This document shows, piece after piece, positions 61,951 to 64,000 of a DNA stretch of 64,000 nucleotides. Numbering within the stretch: the stretch's first letter is position 1; each line of letters opens with the position of its first letter. Origin of the DNA: DATAES01 sp036493595. Lineage in GTDB: Bacteria > Actinomycetota > Acidimicrobiia > Acidimicrobiales > JACDCH01. A program made the position numbers and the translations under genes. Location: assembly GCA_036493595.1 (NCBI GenBank), contig DASXPN010000093.1:1-64000 (forward strand), given 5' to 3'. A model generated the notes under the pieces. It was not told where the DNA came from. It worked only from the letters and a program-made list of their open reading frames with translations, and searched no databases.

Positions 61951-61997
61951 CCGCTCGCGGTCCCCGTCGTGCTCTACCGCGGTGCCGCACTCCGCAA

Positions 61998-64000
<2,003 letters not shown>

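Overview
The window is about 64 kb of very GC-rich, densely packed chromosomal DNA from an actinobacterium. The gene content and order fit the class Acidimicrobiia best, although no rRNA or other decisive marker is present. Support comes from GuaB3, the gene order infA-rpmJ-rpsM-rpsK-rpsD-rpoA-rplQ-truA-rplM-rpsI-glmM, the later run glmS-acpS-nnr-alr-tsaE-tsaB-rimI-tsaD-groESL and then guaB3/guaA, and a second block uvrD-sucC-sucD-purN-purH-folD. All of these recall Mycobacterium and its relatives, with local insertions. GTG and TTG starts, 4-nt stop/start overlaps, and TANNNT hexamers 6-9 nt before start codons (leaderless transcription) are common. I see no tRNA, rRNA, CRISPR array, prophage or insertion sequence. 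The only selfish element is an intein.

Layout. 1-3034: end of the ribosomal protein/alpha operon. 3035-3573: noncoding DNA with two tandem copies of a ~139-bp hairpin-rich repeat. 3574-8534: truA, a MarR regulator with an MFS exporter, rplM-rpsI and glmM. 8547-19631: an oversized GlmS homologue (1144 aa), acpS, nnr, a CBS protein, alr, a P1 peptidase, a family 4 uracil-DNA glycosylase and the t6A/RimI cluster. 19651-21676: a CIRCE-controlled groES-groEL operon. 21798-26892: a DrrAB-type ABC exporter, a 51-aa small protein, a Nudix hydrolase, an amino-acid decarboxylase and an epoxide-hydrolase-like enzyme. 26902-30509: small hypothetical proteins (one probably frameshifted), guaB3 and guaA. 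30684-37424: a secreted NlpC/P60 protein, a PadR regulator, a dienelactone hydrolase, an ELFV-dehydrogenase-like protein and a UvrD/PcrA helicase split by a 313-aa intein.

37501-48741: an acyl-CoA ligase, a membrane protein with a degenerate Rieske-like tail, a free-standing B12-binding subunit followed by sucCD (propionate/methylmalonyl-CoA to succinate), TrpB2, a lipoprotein amidase, purN-purH, folD and a proline-rich DUF4190-like protein. 48779-56495: metF, a TPR protein, an unknown protein, icd, a SRPBCC protein, an aldehyde dehydrogenase and mdh. 56523-64000: an Fpg/Nei glycosylase and an SCP2-like protein on the minus strand, a three-gene module of unknown function (lone PEP-utilizing swivel domain, unknown 373-aa protein, CrtC/AttH-like protein), a DedA protein, a second WYPP-motif membrane protein and the 5'-truncated hppA.

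Most of the region is housekeeping: translation, one-carbon and purine synthesis, cell-wall precursors, TCA-cycle steps. The points most worth following up are the giant GlmS, the intein with a GIY-YIG-like insert, the 57787-60166 module, the hairpin repeats, and the recurring -10 hexamer just before start codons.
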